Shown piece by piece: positions 6,117 through 6,199 of a stretch of DNA of 6,199 nt (its first letter is position 1; each line of letters begins with the position of its first letter). Source of the DNA: Patescibacteria group bacterium (GTDB taxonomy: Bacteria > Patescibacteriota > Microgenomatia > UBA1400 > PJMF01); NCBI GenBank assembly GCA_018813375.1, contig JAHJBU010000123.1, forward strand, positions 1 to 6,199. The letters are read 5' to 3'. A model generated the notes under the pieces. It was not told where the DNA came from. It ran no database searches and worked only from the letters and a program-made list of their open reading frames with translations. A program made the translations under genes and the position numbers.

Positions 6117-6187
6117 GTGCCGTCCAAGCATAGAGAAATTTACAATTATAATTTGAATAAAAATCATTAGGTTTTAGGAGGATAAAG

Positions 6188-6199
6188 ATGAATAGCGAG
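6188..6199 (+). CDS. start of a new gene, cut by the window edge
   Basis: ATG at 6188 is preceded by a near-perfect Shine-Dalgarno AGGAGG (6176-6181) with a 6-nt spacer. Only four codons (M-N-S-E) are visible, so nothing can be said about the product. A TATAAT-like element (6147-6152) lies upstream, but no -35 box is at the right distance. Confidence 0.6.

Noticed and set aside
5506..6167. Minus-strand open frames of 61-77 codons across the downstream region
   Set aside because: Their similar segments come from the repeat copies read backwards. They lack ribosome sites and protein character.
5619..6199. CRISPR array suggested by recurring short repeats
   Set aside because: The three copies are irregularly spaced (137 and 193 nt), differ in length and enclose a gene fragment, unlike a CRISPR array. 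No cas gene is present.

Overview
The window is bacterial, from an organism I cannot name. Support for a bacterial origin comes from two textbook sigma-70-type promoters (TTGACT, 17-nt spacer, TATAAT), clear Shine-Dalgarno sites, a tightly packed operon, and remnants of toxin-antitoxin type genes. Nothing seen fixes the phylum. Hand counts on a few sample lines put the flanks near 35-38% GC. The central operon is higher and more variable, at about 42-52% on the lines counted, so the operon may have a different history from its surroundings.

Layout. Positions 1-325 hold a promoter and an intact small DUF2442-type gene. Positions 399-784 hold a decayed toxin-antitoxin pair: an antitoxin-like gene broken by a frameshift, overlapping the first 61 codons of a PIN-domain toxin that has lost its C-terminal half. 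Positions 785-1211 are non-coding or decayed sequence. They contain a second promoter very similar to the first, then a leader of about 265 nt. Positions 1212-5618 hold three same-strand genes separated by only 16 and 17 nt: (A) a STAS-like plus GHKL/HATPase protein, (B) a large protein with two phosphoribosyltransferase-type PRPP-binding motifs, and (C) a calcineurin-like metallophosphoesterase with an extra N-terminal helical region. Positions 5619-6187 are gene-poor. They carry three copies of a short repeat, a possible terminator hairpin and a truncated toxin-like fragment. A new gene with a strong Shine-Dalgarno site begins at 6188 and leaves the window.

How the genes may work together (inference): the three-gene operon is the centre of interest. 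It joins a protein-switch ATPase of the anti-sigma/histidine-kinase fold, a tandem PRTase-like protein that could make or break a phosphoribosyl or nucleotide compound, and a metallophosphoesterase that could hydrolyse a phosphodiester or phosphomonoester. No transporter, polymerase or housekeeping gene is linked to it, and it sits among decayed toxin-antitoxin genes, as accessory stress or defence loci often do. The best reading is an accessory nucleotide-centred signalling or conflict system. Its substrate, trigger and outcome cannot be told from sequence alone.
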